From: Hippopus hippopus
Taxonomy: Eukaryota > Mollusca > Bivalvia > Cardiida > Cardiidae
Reading direction: 5' to 3'
DNA length: 64,000 bases
Assembly (NCBI GenBank): GCA_946811185.2
Contig: OX328105.1
Location: 46,438,845-46,502,844, forward strand
Positions 27,857 through 38,448 of the stretch are shown piece after piece. The position numbers were made by a program, and so were the translations under genes. Positions within the stretch are counted from its first letter, which is position 1. Each line of letters begins with the position of its first letter. Below the pieces are notes generated by a model. The model saw nothing but the letters and a program-made list of their open reading frames with translations, did not search any database and had not been told where the DNA came from.

Positions 27857-28069
27857 TTAACCCCTAGGCTGCTAAGCGCGATTCACTGACCCTTTGCGGA
27901 CAATGCAGATCAAGATCAGACTGCACAGAACGTGCAGTCTGATCTTGGATCTACACTGTCCGATTAGGAGTTATTAATCCCCAAAACATAACTTTGAAAT
28001 ATCAATATTTGGGTTTTTACTATCGAAATGAAAATTTTATTTTAGTTATTTAGCAGGATAAGAGTTAGT
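27857..28069. mobile_element. MITE family C, copy 2
   Basis: TAACCCCTAGGCTGCTAAGC to TTTAGCAGGATAAGAGTTA. It contains a perfect hairpin AGATCAAGATCAGACTGCAC ... GTGCAGTCTGATCTTGGATCT. Confidence 0.8.
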
Positions 28070-28159
28070 ATGACAAAAGCTGGACTTGACTGTTTGTTTG
28101 CCTGGTGTTGAAGACAGGTTTTAGAATGATTTCACTCTATAATTGAAATCAGCTGATTT

Positions 28160-28345
28160 AAGCATTCCTTGACTTTCTTTTACAAGCATTTTCCAAAAAC
28201 TCTCTTTCAAGACACTGGCTGCTTTTTCCACATACATTATCAAATAATTTCAGCCAGGAGACAGAATATAAATCCTGTTGAAATGACTTTAATGCTAAAT
28301 CTTAAAAAAAGTTGGAATGCTATTGAAAGAGGCACTACCCTTGGT
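28160..28345 (-). repeat. SINE body relic (reverse)
   Basis: CATTCCTTGACTTTCTTTTAC, CAAGACACTGGCTGCTTTTT and AATATAAATCCTGTTG follow the order of the main SINE family in reverse. Confidence 0.6.
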
Positions 28346-28375
28346 AAGCTGAACTTAAATCAAGGAAGTAAAAGG

Positions 28376-28540
28376 AAGAAATGCTTTATTTCAGCAATGT
28401 TTTCTAGTCTATCCTCTCAAACAAAAGTCAAATCAATGATAGATGTTTGCAAATTTCTACAAATGCATTCAATACCGGTATGTTGCAAGTGCTTTCAATT
28501 TGGGCCAGTCTATAACCTTGTCATCTAGTAAAGAGTTAAA
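28376..28540. mobile_element. Degenerate TTAA-type MITE (M1 family), right half
   Basis: GAAATGCTTTATTTCAGCAA then CTTTCAATTTGGGCCAGTC and ATCTAGTAAAGAGTTAA. Confidence 0.55.
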
Positions 28541-28648
28541 ATGTTCAAAATCAAATTAAAAAAATCATTCACACAAAACTTGTATGAAAAAAAAAATATG
28601 CATATAATTTATCTTTGACTCAAGATTAAAAATAATCAAAACTGTTAC

Positions 28649-28707
28649 CTGGATTTTGTGATTAGACTTTGCTGGGTTGTCCTTCTTCATTCCAACAATG
28701 AGGATGT
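28649..28707 (-). CDS. Possible internal exon of an unidentified gene
   Basis: Minus strand: GGGTATGCAG acceptor, 59 nt open, then CAG|GTAACA donor. In one frame it encodes (x)ILIVGMKKDNPAKSNHKIQ, which looks protein-like, and ends in phase 0. The flanking sequence is not an obvious repeat copy. No partner exon could be joined with confidence and I do not recognise the protein. Chance is a real alternative for 59 nt. Confidence 0.3.
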
Positions 28708-28719
28708 CTGCATACCCAT

Positions 28720-29400
28720 GTTAATTTTCCAAGACCCACATAAATGTCATGAAAAATATTCATTTGATGATTTCACCATTTACCAATACAATTCTGACTT
28801 TTAACATCCTGAGAAAACAAAGGTCACCGCAGACGGATTATGCTCCCCGAACAGGTCTCTCTTTAGGAAAGTGAAGGCTGTCGGTAAATGGTTGGTGGTG
28901 GGAGAGGATGGTGGGGGTGAAACAGGCTACTTGTGTTTGGTACAGTCTGCCAAACTGCATTTGCCATTGTTACCAGGGACTTCTTTTCAAGAAATGTTAC
29001 AACCAGAATGATCTTGACCTTATATCAATATGTTGTTCTTAACATAAGCTGATCACACTGATAAAACTTCCCATCAATGTGAACAATCTGTAAATCAAAC
29101 ATTACTATTATAGTAAAGGCAAAATTGTCTGAAAAATAAAATCAGATTACACATGTTTGAGTTTGTCATTAAGCCCTCTTTTTCTATAACACAGCTTAGT
29201 ATAAATAGGAAAGAATGAAATCAGGGTCTGCGGCCTTTGATTGGCAACATATATCTTGAATAGTCTTGAAGCAACTTATAAATGTTTAATTTCAGTGTCC
29301 AAAAAAACAAAACCTAAAGCATTAAGCACATTAAGCACCTTTTTCCCAGCACATGGTTTTGCATAGATAAAAAAAACAAGGGCACAAGGTGAAACTTTTA
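28720..29400. other. Unassigned sequence
   Basis: Minus-strand frames at about 28850-29087 are unusually open (about 75 codons with one TGA), including KKSLVTMANAVWQTVP. The block also contains a GGGGAGCATAAT motif resembling a Helitron-like element segment near 31930, so repeat origin is likely. Confidence 0.35.
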
Positions 29401-29404
29401 ATAA

Positions 29405-31709
29405 ACAAGAGGGCCATGATGGCCCTGTATCGCTCCACTGGCTATTAAGTAAAATTCTGACCAGTTGTTTCAGAGAAGAAGAATTTTTAAGAATTTCTAA
29501 ATTTCCATATAGTGCAAGTAGCCCCCATTCACCAGAGCCACATTTTTTGACGGATCAAAATTTTACGAAAAACTTTTGAAAAAGGTCACCCAAGCAACAA
29601 TCCTGTGAAATTATTTCAAAATCTGACCTGCTGTTTCAGAGGTGAAGATTTTTAAAGAATTCCTTCATTTCTGTATAGTGCAAGAAGCCCCCATTCACCA
29701 GAGCCACGTTTTTTGACGGATCAAAATTTTACGAACAGTTTTTGAAAAGGGTCACCCAAGGAACAATCCTGTGAAATTATTTCGAAATCTGACCAGCGGT
29801 TTCAGAGAAGAAGAATTTTGAAGAATTCCTTCATTTCTATATGGTGCAAGAAGCCCAATTCACCAGAGCCACATTTTTTGACGGATCAAAATTTTATGAA
29901 CAATTTTTAAAAAGGATCACCCAAGGAGCATATCTGTGAAATTATTTCAAAATCTGACCCGTGGTTTCAGAGGAGAAGATTTTTAAAGAATTCCCTAAAA
30001 AATTCCATTTGGTTGCAATGGCAACCAGAGTTTTTGATGGAATCAAATTCTGTGAACAGTTCCAAGGAACATTCCAGCCAAGTTTGGTCCAAATCCGCCC
30101 AGTGGTTTAGGAGGAGTTGATGTTTAAAGAATTGTTGACGACACACGACGCACGACGGACACCAGGTGATCCTAAAAGCTCCCCTTGAGCACGTTGTGCT
30201 CAAGTGAGCTAAAAAGTTAACATACGGATGGACGCACAACGGACAACGGGCCATAACATAAGCCTGCTGGCCTTCGGCCAGTGGAGCTAAAAAACTTGTC
30301 TAGCACCAATCATGTATCACTGCAGCTTGATAATCAAGGGAGGTAAATAGTAACGAACTTTATCTTTCATAAAAAGAGTTATTTCCCTTGATTAATGTTT
30401 AAATTGAAGTGACAATATTTTGAAGCCCATGTTAAACTTGCGATCCCTGGAATGAAGGCAATTTTGACCCCAGACCTACAATATGAAACTAGAATGTGTG
30501 GTTATAAACAAAAAGATTTTTTAATCTTGCCCAATAAAAAGTCATGTAAAACAAGTTTGCTGAATAAAAGGCCCTGTAAAATATGTGATCCATGACACAG
30601 GTTTATCAAGTTTTCACTATAAAAGCCAATATAAAACTTGTGACCCCTGGTGTGGAGTCAAACTTGACCCCCAAAGTTAAAATTTGGGCCCTCTTGGTAG
30701 AGGCCCATTATAATAAAGTTACATGCAAAATTTGGTAGCCCTAGGCCTAAATATGGCTATGTACAAGTAGATTATTAAAGTTTCCTTATATAAGACCATG
30801 TAGAACTTGTGACCCCCTGGGGTGGGGCTACATTTGACCCCCTGGGCTATAATTTGGGCACCCTTGATAGAGACCCCCTAGATAAAGCTAAATGCAAAAT
30901 TTGATAGCCCTAGCCCTTATAGCTAGATGCGAAAGATTTTCCTATATAAGCCCGCCCATGTAAAACATGTTACCCCCCGGAGCGAAGTCAAATTTGACCC
31001 TCGGCTATAATTTGGACACCCTTGGTACAGGTCCACTAGATAAAGCTACATGCCAAATTTGGTCGCCCTAGGCCCCATGGCTAGGCCAAAGAAGAATTTT
31101 TAAAGTTCTCCCTATATAAGCCCATGTAAAACTTGTTATATAAGCCCATGTAAAACTTGTTACCCCCGGGCAGGGCCTAATTTGACCCCAGGGCAATAAT
31201 TTGAACAATCTTGGCAGAGGTCCACTAGATAAAGCTACATGCCAAATTTGGTAGCTCTAGGCCCTATGGCTAGGTAGAAGAGGAATTTTAAAGTTCTCCC
31301 TAAATAAGCCCATGTATAACTTGTAACCCCCGGGGCAGGGCCAATTTTGACCCCAGGGCTATAAATTGAAGAAACTTGGTAGAGGTCCACTAGATAAAGC
31401 TACATGCCAAATTTGGTAGCCCTTGGCCTTACGGTTTCAGACAAGAAGATTTTCAAAGATTTTCAAAATTTTTCAGTTTTGTTGCCATGGCAACCAGAGT
31501 TTTTGAAGGAATTAAATTCTTTCAAGAAATTCTGAAGAGGACCATGGCAGGATCATTTCTGTGAAGTTTCATCAAAATTGGATGGGTAGTTTCAGAGAAG
31601 AAGACGTTTTAAAAAAAAGTTAACGGACGGACGGACGGACGGACGGACGGACGCACGACGGACAACAGGCCATGACATAAGCCCGCTGGCCTTTGGCCAG
31701 TGGAGCTAA
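29405..31709 (+). mobile_element. Composite Helitron-like tandem-repeat element, copy 1
   Basis: Left end ACAAGAGGGCCATGATGGCC then CTGTATCGCTCCACTGGC. Units of about 150 bp with CCATTCACCAGAGCCAC and ATTTTTTGACGGATCAAAAT run to an internal terminus GGCCTTCGGCCAGTGGAGC (about 30270). A second array (CCCATGTAAAACTTG, TTTGACCCC, TAGATAAAGCTACATG) follows. The element ends with (GGAC)n, a CTGGCCTTTGGCCAG hairpin, TGGAGC and CTAA. The left CGCTCCACTGGC is the inverse of the right GCCAGTGGAGC, as in Helentron-type subterminal inverted repeats. From 29686 on it is nearly identical to 58990-61025. Confidence 0.8.
31620..31660. repeat. GGAC microsatellite within the element 3' end
   Basis: Six to seven GGAC units precede GCACGACGGACAAC. 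Microsatellites at this position are a hallmark of Helentron/HINE elements. Confidence 0.85.
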
Positions 31710-31809
31710 CAATATAAATGTGAAGTTTCATGAAATTTTGATTGGAATTTTACAAGAAACCCCTTTTTCCAAGACACAGCCTCAAATTGGAAAACCCGGA
31801 AAACTACAT

Positions 31810-32120
31810 TGGCGCAGTATCCTAACAATGAAGTTTCATCCAATTTGATCCAGGGGTTATGGAGAAATGGTTTTGGACGGACAAATGGACAGACGGACGG
31901 ACAGACAAAGTGGCGACTATATGCTCACCCTTCGGGGAGCATATAAATATTTTGAAGACATCGTGGGAAAAGAAGAAATTGCTTGCTCCAAGCCATTCCT
32001 CATTTTTTAACAAAGTTTTCTACTCTATCACAGAAATTCAGCTCATTAAAATCATACCAATTTCACATTTGTCGTTTGGAGATGCTTTTGATTTGTATGG
32101 GTTCAACATTTGTCATTTCT
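31810..32120. repeat. Fragmentary Helitron-like 3' end and MITE relic
   Basis: GGACGGACAAATGGACAGAC with CACCCTTCGGGGAGCATATA (31920-31945) resembles an element terminus. GTGGGAAAAGAAGAAATTGC afterwards is a decayed M1 MITE. Confidence 0.55.
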
Positions 32121-32169
32121 GAAAAGATAAAGCCACTTTCAGCATTCAAAGAGGAGTAATTACCTTACA

Positions 32170-32258
32170 GCAGCAGCAGCTCACTTATTCACACTTCTAC
32201 TGGGTATCAGAAGCCCTGGGCTCAGGCTTTGCAGTGCTTTGCCAAAGGCCAGAAACAC
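32170..32258. repeat. Decayed SINE fragment
   Basis: GCTCACTTATTCACACTTCT and AAGCCCTGGGCTCAGGCTTTG resemble the sequence at about 43880-43950. Confidence 0.45.
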
Positions 32259-32260
32259 AA

Positions 32261-34045
32261 ACAAGAGGGCCATGATGGCCCTGGATCGCTCACCTGAGTC
32301 AATAGGCAAAATTCACTCCACGTGCGTAATTCAATTTCTGACCAATTGTCCAGTCAATTGAGCTTAAAATGTGGCCTCTAGAGCATCCACAAGGAATTTC
32401 CTTAAGTTGACCTAGTGACCTAATTTATCATCCGACGTGACCCAATTAAGAACTTATCAAAAAGTTTATCAAGACAAACATTCTGAACAGTTTTCAAGTT
32501 AATTGAGCAATAAATGTGGCCTCTAGAGTGCCCACAAGGTATTTCTTAAATTTGACCAAGTGACCTAGTTTATGACCCCAGGCGACCCAATTCCAAACTC
32601 ACCCAATATTTGATCAAGACAAACATTCTGACCAATTTTCAAGTCAACTGAGCCAGAAATGTAGCCTCTAGTGTGCCCACAAGGTATTTCTTTAATTTCA
32701 CCTAGTGACCTAGATTATGACCACAGGTGACCCAATTTTGAATTCAATCTAGATTTTATCAAGACAAACATTCTGACCAATTTTCAAGTCAATTGAGCAA
32801 AAAATGTGGCCTCTAGAGTGCCCACAAGGTATTACTTTAATTTGACCTAGTGACCTAGTTTATGATCCCAGGTGACCCAAATCCAAACTCATCTGAGATT
32901 TTATCATGACAATTATTCTGACAAAATTTTAGGTCATTTGAGCAATAAATGTGGCCTCTGGAGTGTCCACAAGGTATTACTTTAATTTGACCTTGAGACC
33001 TAGTTTATGACCCCCCCAGGTGACCCAATTTTGAACTGACTGAACATGTTGTGCTCAGGTGGGCTAACAAACTTAGAACAGGTTCACTACATACCAAATA
33101 ACAAAGCTCTATGCTTTACAGTTTTAGGAAAGAAGAATTTTAAAGTTTTCCTTCTTTGTTCCTTTGTTCGAACTTGTGACCCCCGGGCCGGGGCCAGTTT
33201 TGACCCCAGCAGCATCATTTGAACAAACTTGGTAGAGGTCCACTAGGACTGCTACATACCAAATATCAAAGCTCCACACCTTCCAGTTTTAGAGAAGAAG
33301 AATTTTAAAGTTTTCCTTTTTTGTTCCTATGTTCGAACTTGTGACCCTCGGGGCGGGGCCAGTTTTGACCCCAGGGGCATCATATGAACAAAATGGTAGA
33401 GGTCCACTAACAGATGCTAGACGCCAAATATCAAAGCTCTACACCTTCAAGTTTCAGAGATGAAGAATTTTAAAGTTTTCCTTCTTTCTTCCTATGTTTA
33501 AATTTGTGACTCCCGGGGTGGGACCAGTTTTAACCCCAGGGGCATCATATGATCTAACTTGGTAGAGGTCCACTAGGAGATGCTAGATGCCAAATATCAA
33601 AGCTCTATGCCTTCCAGTTTCAGAGAAGAAGAATTTTAAAGTTTTCCTTCTTTGTTCCTATGTTCGAACTTGTGACCACCGGGGCGGGGCAAGTTTTGAC
33701 CCCAGGGGCATCATATGAACAAATTTGGTAGAGGTCCACTAGGAGATGCTACATACCAAATATCACAGCTCTCCACCTTCGAGTTTCAGAGAAGGAGATT
33801 TTGCTATTTTTTCCTTTCTGTTGCCATGGCAACCAGAGTTAAGGGTGGAATTCAATCTCTTGAACAACTTTGGTAGAGCTTCACCCAAGGAACATACCTG
33901 CCAAGTTTCATCAAGATTGGCCGAGCAGTTTAGGAGGAGACGATGTTTAAAGGAATTGTGGACAGACGAACAGACGGACAGATGGACGCCGGACAACGAC
34001 TGATCACAATACCTCACCTTAGCACTTTGTGCTCAGGTGAGCTAA
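32261..34045 (+). mobile_element. Composite Helitron-like tandem-repeat element
   Basis: Left end ACAAGAGGGCCATGATGGCC, CTGGATCGCTCACCTGAGTC. Four to five units of about 145 bp (ATTTGACCTAGTGACCTAG, GACAAACATTCTGACCAATT, GTGGCCTCTAGAGTGCCCAC) run to a first terminus at about 33067 (TTGTGCTCAGGTGGGCTAA). Five units of the GACCCCAGGGGCATCAT family and the GTTGCCATGGCAACCAG right module follow, ending GCACTTTGTGCTCAGGTGAG CTAA. Two arrays with the same end type are joined head-to-tail. Confidence 0.8.
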
Positions 34046-34218
34046 AAAGGGACTCATTTCAGTTTGAAATTACAATTTCAATACCTTAACAAAACTTTGA
34101 AGCCCTCCTCACCATTAAACACACTTTGTTCACATAGAGGTAATGTTGAATTTTATTTTTTTTCAGGCTTGATGTAGTAACAGTACAGTAATAGAAGGAA
34201 ATGTATAAAGAATGCCTC

Positions 34219-34430
34219 AACCCTTTACCACATAATCTTGAGCTTAATGAATCTTGAGGAAAAGGCCTCTTGAAGTTATTGTGCTGCTAACCAGTTTTTT
34301 ACCCTTTTTTCATTTTTTTCCCTCCCTATTATGAACAAACTCCATCGTTTGAGCCACATTTGGACTGTGGTCTGCAAATGCTTTCATCAGTTTGGGCAAG
34401 TGTACAAATTTGCAGTATGGCAAACAGTAA
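34219..34430. mobile_element. Degenerate TTAA-type MITE (M1 family)
   Basis: CAACCCTTTACCACATAATC to CAGTATGGCAAACAGTAA; palindrome largely lost. Confidence 0.6.
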
Positions 34431-34576
34431 AAATAGCTGACAAATAGCTAACAAAAGGTAAGAATTTTTCATACTAATCTTTTTCAAAATAAAAGTAACT
34501 GGTCTGTGATATACTCACCTAAATTGACAAACTGAAGCTTACAACAGCCAACAAGGTGAATTTGATTTAGATTTTC

Positions 34577-34658
34577 TTAGTTATCTGCAGCCTCCTGTCT
34601 AACAATAGCAGGATTCCTTACTGCAGCCCTCTTTTTCTCCCTGTGTTTGTTTCTCAAA
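34577..34658 (-). CDS. Possible terminal exon of an unidentified gene
   Basis: Minus strand: GGCTTACAG acceptor, then an open frame LRNKHREKKRAAVRNPAIVR QEAADN ending in TAA at 34577. The peptide is basic and protein-like. A GTAAGG donor-like site lies inside it after RAA, and a GTGAGT site downstream at about 34517, so splicing is uncertain. It could join in phase to 36522-36624. I do not recognise the protein. Confidence 0.3.
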
Positions 34659-34733
34659 CTGTAAGCCTGACTAGGCTTTCATCTTTGTGTTTCGTGGAAA
34701 AGGGATCAATTTCTAGTCTGAGTAAAGAAGCTA

Positions 34734-34963
34734 TTAACCCTTTACCACACAATCCTATGCTTTTACAACCCTAAAGGGGAAATCTTTTGAAAACATTGTT
34801 GGAAAAGGAGAAAATGCTGGTAACCAGCATTTTCTCCTTTTCCCACAATTTTTTCTACCCTATCAAAGAAGTAAGGCTAGTTTCATCATGTTTGAAATTT
34901 GTTGGCTGCAGAATTGCTTTCAATTTAGAAGAGTCAAGAATTTGTTGTTTGGTAACGAGTTAA
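34734..34963. mobile_element. TTAA-type MITE (M1 family), well preserved
   Basis: TTAACCCTTTACCACACAAT to TTTGGTAACGAGTTAA with the full palindrome. Confidence 0.88.
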
Positions 34964-35269
34964 AGTTGAAAAAACATTTATCACAGATCCTCCCTTGTTT
35001 TCAGTATAATATAAGCATTACAAATTTAATTACGTTATTCATATCTGGGATAAGATTTCGTCAACTTATAGGAACGTCTTATGGCTATTTCTAAAACGTT
35101 CCAGACATTAATTTTACTTTCAACTCAACCGTCAACTGATGATCGTAGAAGCTTTGTTGCAGATTGTGTGGTAAAGGGTTGAATTGTCATTCAGCTTGTC
35201 AAAGGCTCTCTTTGTAACATTTTTCTACGCTGGTTTCATAAAGTTTCATCTAAAATACCACTGACTGAT

Positions 35270-35575
35270 TGCATGGTGTTTAACGCTATTTTCAACTTTA
35301 TTTCCAGTTATACCACGGCAGCCAGTGCACCTATCCATGCCTTTCTCGAGTTTCTTTTACCAGTACTCTGCACAATATTCTCTACAAGCCACTTGCTGCT
35401 TTCCTACATATCGATCACTGAAACAATGATCAACTGTGAAAGAGGAATCAATCCTGTCACAATGACCTTCATCAATTCTTGAGAAGAAATTTGCCAATCC
35501 AGGGATCGAACCAGCAACCCCTTGTTTTTGAGTCCTGTACCCTACCGACTGCGCTACCATCACTCAGCTTCTAAA
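35270..35575 (-). repeat. tRNA-derived SINE (reverse, main family)
   Basis: From the tail (CATGGTGTTTAACGC) through GTGCACCTATCCATGCCTTT to the head: B-box complement CAGGGATCGAACC (about 35500) and the A-box complement near 35560. Confidence 0.82.
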
Positions 35576-35579
35576 AATA

Positions 35580-36075
35580 CCAACATAACAAGACCAAAAT
35601 TTTTATTTCAAAATTGGATAAAACTATACTAGAGTATGTTAAAAAAAAATTCAGCATTCTGTGATGCTTACTTCACGAGATATAGAGGTTTAAACTTCCG
35701 ATTTTCACCTGTCTGAAAGTCGCTAATTGAAAAAATCGCGACTTCTGGTAGTTTGCCGTAACGTCACAAGTGTGAGAAGATATGGTTGCTATATATCATG
35801 AACTAACACAGAAAACTGAGAAAACTGCATGATATTTGTAAAGATATAAATCACTTTATCACATTTCAATTACTTGTGTACTGCAGAATTTCAATCTCTA
35901 TCGCTCTTACATCTTACTACAATCATAGGAAAGAAATTTTGAATGAATTAGCCTAGTGGAGATAGTACTTTTGAAACGGAAAAGATATTCTTCTAGTGGG
36001 GAACAAAACTATTTTGAAATTAATTTATTGAAATTATTTAAATTATTCCACTGTCTAATCAACAAATTTTAATAC
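35580..36075. other. AT-rich, no recognised feature
   Basis: No conserved frame or repeat recognised between the SINE and the GA/TA/TC tract. Confidence 0.4.
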
Positions 36076-36077
36076 AG

Positions 36078-36150
36078 AGAGAGAGAGAGAGATAGATATA
36101 TATATATATATCTCTCTCTCTCTAATAATAATAATAATAATAATAACTCA
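36078..36150. repeat. Self-complementary microsatellite (GA)n(TA)n(TC)n then (TAA)n
   Basis: GAGAGAGAGAGAGA, TATATATATATA and TCTCTCTCTCTC in line form a perfect hairpin; a run of seven ATA/TAA units follows. Confidence 0.9.
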
Positions 36151-36521
36151 AGATAGTTGAAACATGCCAAAAGTGTCTTCTACTAAGTGGTAGAAAGAAG
36201 AAGGAACATTGGAATGTGTAAAGGAAATCATTCGAGTACAGTTCTAAGGCTGTTTCTACAAAATATAGGACACTGTCCATCATTGAACAGTCTACAAATC
36301 CTGTGCTGTCTGATCTTTATCTACACCGTCAATGTCAGCATTTTACATGTCTCCGTCAGCTTGGGAAGAATTAAAAGCCTTGATCTACCATAGAAATCAT
36401 ATCCTCTCTTGAACATTCACAAACAGCATTAAATCCAGCACACATCCTAAATTTGCCATTAAAGTTAAATTCAATTTCTTTCCACTTGTTCTTCATTTAT
36501 TTTCCTATGTGTTATTTTCAC

Positions 36522-36624
36522 AATTTCAAATTTATTTCTTTCATCAACAGCAATGTTAAAAGATTGTCTGAATTGCCTCCTGCCTTGCTGCCCTCCATAT
36601 CATGCAGTAAACGTTTTTGATCGT
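36522..36624 (-). CDS. Possible exon of an unidentified gene
   Basis: Minus strand: CTGTATTTTGCAG acceptor, then an open frame (x)DQKRLLHDMEGSKAGGNSDN LLTLLLMKEINLK. A GTGAAA donor at 36521 would leave two bases that join in phase with the T opening 34577-34658. Without splicing the frame stops at TGA and AATAAA follows, so it may instead be a last exon. A second frame of the same DNA is also open (SFNIAVDERNKFEIVKITHR), which weakens the call. Confidence 0.27.
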
Positions 36625-36867
36625 CTGCAAAATACAGGGTCAGTCCATTTCCTAAATACTGAGACATGACATTGTAAGGCGTAAAATTTAAAAGGAAATA
36701 CCCACATGGACAAAAATTATTATTTTACTGCAAAGAAATTTCTTGTGATCTGATTTGATAATATGCCCCGAACATATATATCATGTACACTGGCAAAACC
36801 AACGTAAAAGCAGTTTCCCTTTCGGGAGCCCCGTATACATGACTACACTATCAACACAACATCCAAA

Positions 36868-36963
36868 ATGGCGGCGTCAATCAAGATTAACATCAAGACT
36901 ATGCGCCAAGCTGCTCGTTTTAGCATGTATTACCAAGGTTTCAGTGACGTCAGTTCCCGGTGA
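36868..36963 (+). CDS. Possible first exon or uORF beside twin CRE sites
   Basis: ATG in a favourable context (CCAAAATGGCGG) opens a 31-codon frame, MAASIKINIKTMRQAARFSM YYQGFSDVSSR, ending at TGA 36961. The N-terminal MAA and the CpG content of the block resemble a genuine translation start. No good donor lies before the stop (GGTTTC at about 36938 is the nearest). Unidentified. Confidence 0.25.
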   Translation: MAASIKINIKTMRQAARFSMYYQGFSDVSSR

Positions 36964-36968
36964 CGTCA
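36945..36968. promoter_or_regulatory. Two perfect CRE/ATF sites
   Basis: TGACGTCA occurs at 36945-36952 and again at 36961-36968, centres 16 bp apart. Such paired CREs are typical of promoters but no transcript is defined here. Confidence 0.5.
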
Positions 36969-37099
36969 GTTTTCATTGAATTGGGGCACTCAGAAGGGAA
37001 ATTCTATTTCATCAGCGTACTCAATTTTTTAAATCAAAAAGCAGGTAAAATTCACTCAACAAACGTTGGAATGGTAAAACTTTGCAGTATAATAAATTC

Positions 37100-37246
37100 G
37101 TTGTACGCTCAGGTGGCAGGGGACTTGGAAACTTGGTTCACGGCTGTGGTGAATCATGTCCCCACCTCGCCTTCAGCTCGGGGCGACATAATTCACCACA
37201 GCCATAAGCAGGTTTCCAAGTTCCCTGCCACCAGACCGTACAACTA
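37100..37246. repeat. Long near-perfect hairpin (about 70-bp arms)
   Basis: Left arm GTTGTACGCTCAGGTGGCAG, ACTTGGAAAC, GGCTGTGGTGAAT. Right arm ATTCACCACAGCC, GTTTCCAAGTTCCCTGCCAC, CGTACAACT. The loop end is GCCTTCAGCTCGGGGCGAC. Probably a fold-back MITE or the inverted ends of a collapsed element. Confidence 0.85.
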
Positions 37247-37254
37247 ATATTATC

Positions 37255-38065
37255 CCTTGCGAAGGTGGAAGGATATAGTTTTAGCGTTGTCCGTCCGTCC
37301 TTCCGTGTGTCCGTCTGGGAGAATATCTCCAATAACATTGGACAGAATTTCGTGAAACTTTGTATGTGTGTAAAATAACCAATTCCGCCAAGACACGTTT
37401 TCTTTTTTTATGATTTGATGCAAAATGGCCAACTGGGAGCAATTTCAAGTTAAGCGATTGAGTAAATTTTTCATGTTTTGAGTCTGATCTTGAAAAATAT
37501 ACAGAGTTTTTACAATGAACTTGTCACATCTATCAACCACCATTTGGACATGCAGTACAAGAACTTTCACCCAGATTGACTATGCAACACCACAGTTATA
37601 TACGCTTTTTTAATGCCGTGTCATGGAAAAAGGGGGCTTGATGGATATTTTCAACATGGACCAGGATCTCTTTCACTGCATGACAAAATGTAATGAAACC
37701 TCACTCATATATTGTTTATCACAAGCCACACACAATAGTTATTTGTTTCTATTTCACGAAATGCCACGTCATGAAAAAAGGGGGCTAAATGTATAATTTC
37801 ATCATGGACCGACGACCATCTGTTTGTCTGTTTTTCCGGACAGACATCTTCTAAATCCTAGACAAAAACTAATGGAAATTCATACAGGTGTTCCTTATGA
37901 TGTCCTCCGATATTGATTTTTCTTTTGCTTTTTTGATATTCAATATGGTGTCACAGAAAAAGGGGGCTTCATGTAAATTTCCATAATGGATCAATATCTC
38001 TTTAACTCAAAATCCTTTATGAAAATTGATGAAACTTCATACAATTCCTTATGATAGTCCGCCAA
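37255..38065. repeat. Degenerate tandem repeat (about 160-bp units, type T)
   Basis: Three units marked GTCATGGAAAAAGGGGGCTT, TCATNATGGACCA and ATCTCTTTNACT at about 37620, 37770 and 37950. They follow a unit with CGTCCGTCCTTCCGTGTGTC. The same family forms 48360-49335. Confidence 0.7.
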
Positions 38066-38448
38066 TATCATTATTTCAGTCCTACCTACAAGCCCAAAAT
38101 CGTCCTCAAATTTGAGGACAGCGGTACTTTTGGAAACTGTTATGTTAATAGCCTGATTATCACTATAATGGCCATTAAATGTCTTGGTCAGCCCCTAATC
38201 TAAACAGTCCTGTCTATGACCCCCATTCCTTAGGAGATTTTTGAAGATAAGATGAACAACTCGGGGGCTTGGCAGTACTGCATGACACACCCCTTTTTTA
38301 CCTGTAAAACTTATCTCAATTTTAAAACTTCGAAAAGTCTAAAAAAGAAAGACAAACAAGACCTGGAGAAAACAAAAATTAGAAAGTAAAAAAAGGCACA
38401 TTTTACATGTTTCATATAGAATAAAAAACCACCAATAAAGACTTTGAA

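Noticed and set aside
29044..29087. Minus-strand exon-like segment IVHIDGKFYQCDQLM after a good acceptor
   Set aside because: Does not join in phase with 28649-28707 in its protein-like frame, and donor choice is poor.
33746..34017. 85-codon ORFs on both strands over the Helitron-like right module
   Set aside because: The same frames recur at 22659-22934 and 59272-59574 because the repeat recurs; they are repeat translations.
32261..34045. CRISPR-like direct repeat array
   Set aside because: Units of about 145-155 bp are contiguous and diverged, with no spacers; they are eukaryotic Helitron-like arrays.
36370..36441. Minus-strand segment MCAGFNAVCECSREDMISM
   Set aside because: The intron to the neighbouring candidate exon would be only about 80 nt, and it adjoins a family-C hairpin; too weak to list as an exon.
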